Assembly: GCF_001456025.1 (NCBI RefSeq)
Contig: NZ_LMTZ01000153.1
Coordinates: 20,205-61,954, forward strand
Direction of reading: 5' to 3'
Origin: Mastigocoleus testarum BC008
GTDB lineage: Bacteria > Cyanobacteriota > Cyanobacteriia > Cyanobacteriales > Nostocaceae
DNA length: 41,750 nt
Shown here: positions 41,277-41,750 of the stretch, in pieces
Layout of the letters: each line of letters starts with the position of its first letter
Position numbering within the stretch: the first letter of the stretch is position 1
Notes under the pieces: model-generated
Databases searched by the model: none
Told to the model about the DNA's origin: nothing
The model's input: the letters and a program-made list of their open reading frames with translations, nothing else
Program-made: the position numbers and the translations under genes

Positions 41277-41696
41277 ATGACTCATCTAACTATTGAGCTT
41301 GCTGATTTCGCGCGAGATTTTGCAAAAATATTAGCAATTAGAAGCAAAGTTTTCCATCAAGAGCAACAAGTCGATCCAAAATTAGATTTTGATGGTCAAG
41401 ATGAAATTTGTTTGCAATTAATTGCTTATCTAGACGGTGAAGCAGTTGGGACAACAAGAATAAGATACTTAAATCAAAATACTGCAAAGATAGAGAGACT
41501 CGCTGTATTACCCAGTGCAAGGAGACAAGGTATTGCAAAGAAATTGATGCTCAAAGCATTGGAAGCGGTGTCTCCGTTTACCGCAGATGCGCCTCAGGGA
41601 ATGAGTGAAGCGATCGCACAAGAAAATGTTACAGAGCAACCGGAAACTACTGAGATTATAATTCATGCCCAAGAATATACAGCACTTTTCAGGTAA
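41277..41696 (+). CDS. GNAT-family acetyltransferase, apparently truncated
   Basis: A 139-residue protein with the GNAT acetyl-CoA site: IERLAVLPSARRQGIAKKL (residues about 63-81), preceded by typical strands (IAYLDGEAVGTTRIRYL). The family normally continues past IHAQEY with FYxxLGF and about 20 more residues. Here a stop follows a few residues after IIIHAQEYTALFR. About 27 bases further on, another frame reads QFFKCLGL, like the missing FYxxLGF, suggesting a small disruption. A charged insertion of about 25 residues (SPFTADAPQGMSEAIAQENV...) also lies between the acetyl-CoA loop and the HAQEY strand and includes a HIP1 octamer. It could be a pseudogene or a sequencing-affected gene. The window ends 54 bases later. 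Confidence 0.6.
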   Translation: MTHLTIELADFARDFAKILAIRSKVFHQEQQVDPKLDFDGQDEICLQLIAYLDGEAVGTTRIRYLNQNTAKIERLAVLPSARRQGIAKKLMLKALEAVSPFTADAPQGMSEAIAQENVTEQPETTEIIIHAQEYTALFR

Positions 41697-41750
41697 GTGA
41701 GGTACAGTAACAACAACTTGTGAACCAGTTTTTTAAATGCTTGGGATTGA

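Overview
The window looks like chromosomal DNA from a filamentous, probably heterocyst-forming, cyanobacterium. The sequence is AT-rich, carries many HIP1 octamers (GCGATCGC, e.g. near 8068, 12206, 13682, 17071, 24749, 37367, 40104, 40249 and 41611), and has heptameric short tandem repeats (GGTAATN / TTACTCA types) in several gene gaps. The gene content fits: a cobalamin-pathway reductase, a cyanobacterial Omp85, a ccaA-type carbonic anhydrase, a phosphoketolase and a fused TrpE-TrpG. No rRNA, tRNA, CRISPR array or transposase was recognised.

Layout. (1) 0.2-9.4 kb: a two-gene coiled-coil/lipoprotein unit, cobK, an Omp85/BamA-like outer-membrane protein, a serine-hydrolase lipoprotein, an orphan membrane histidine kinase of the DesK/NarL class, and an exported SH3b + DUF2927-like protein. 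(2) 9.5-19.9 kb, all minus strand: nine genes that together read as a type IV secretion / mating-pore locus. In transcription order they are VirB2-like, VirB3-like, VirB4 ATPase, VirB5-like, VirB6-like, two tandem VirB8-like paralogues, VirB10 and VirB9-like. No relaxase, coupling protein, VirB11 or transfer origin is visible. This is the most interesting system here. It resembles the cyanobacterial MPF_C class, known from plasmids, but sits between ordinary chromosomal genes. (3) 20.7-27.4 kb: a Tat-exported PhoX-like phosphatase with a Pho-box-like triple repeat at its start, a 1.5-kb gene-poor gap, phosphoketolase xfp, and a convergent beta-carbonic anhydrase. (4) 27.7-36.4 kb, minus strand: a tryptophan supply cluster, aroF - trpEG fusion - trpC - trpA - trpB - trpD, lacking trpF. 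Cyanobacterial trp genes are usually scattered, so a clustered set suggests a second, dedicated pathway copy such as those beside scytonemin genes; no scy gene is in the window. (5) 36.5-41.7 kb: a PhnD-like gene relic, a small exported protein, a TPR protein, an XPB-type helicase and an odd, apparently truncated GNAT acetyltransferase.

How the parts work together. The T4SS genes would build one envelope-spanning machine: VirB4 motor, VirB3/6/8 inner-membrane parts, VirB9/10 core channel, VirB2/5 pilus. The aro/trp genes form a near-complete route from erythrose-4-phosphate entry and chorismate to tryptophan. Phosphoketolase and carbonic anhydrase both concern carbon metabolism, but they are convergent and separated by a terminator-like hairpin. 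All functional calls rest on motifs read by eye; no database search was run.
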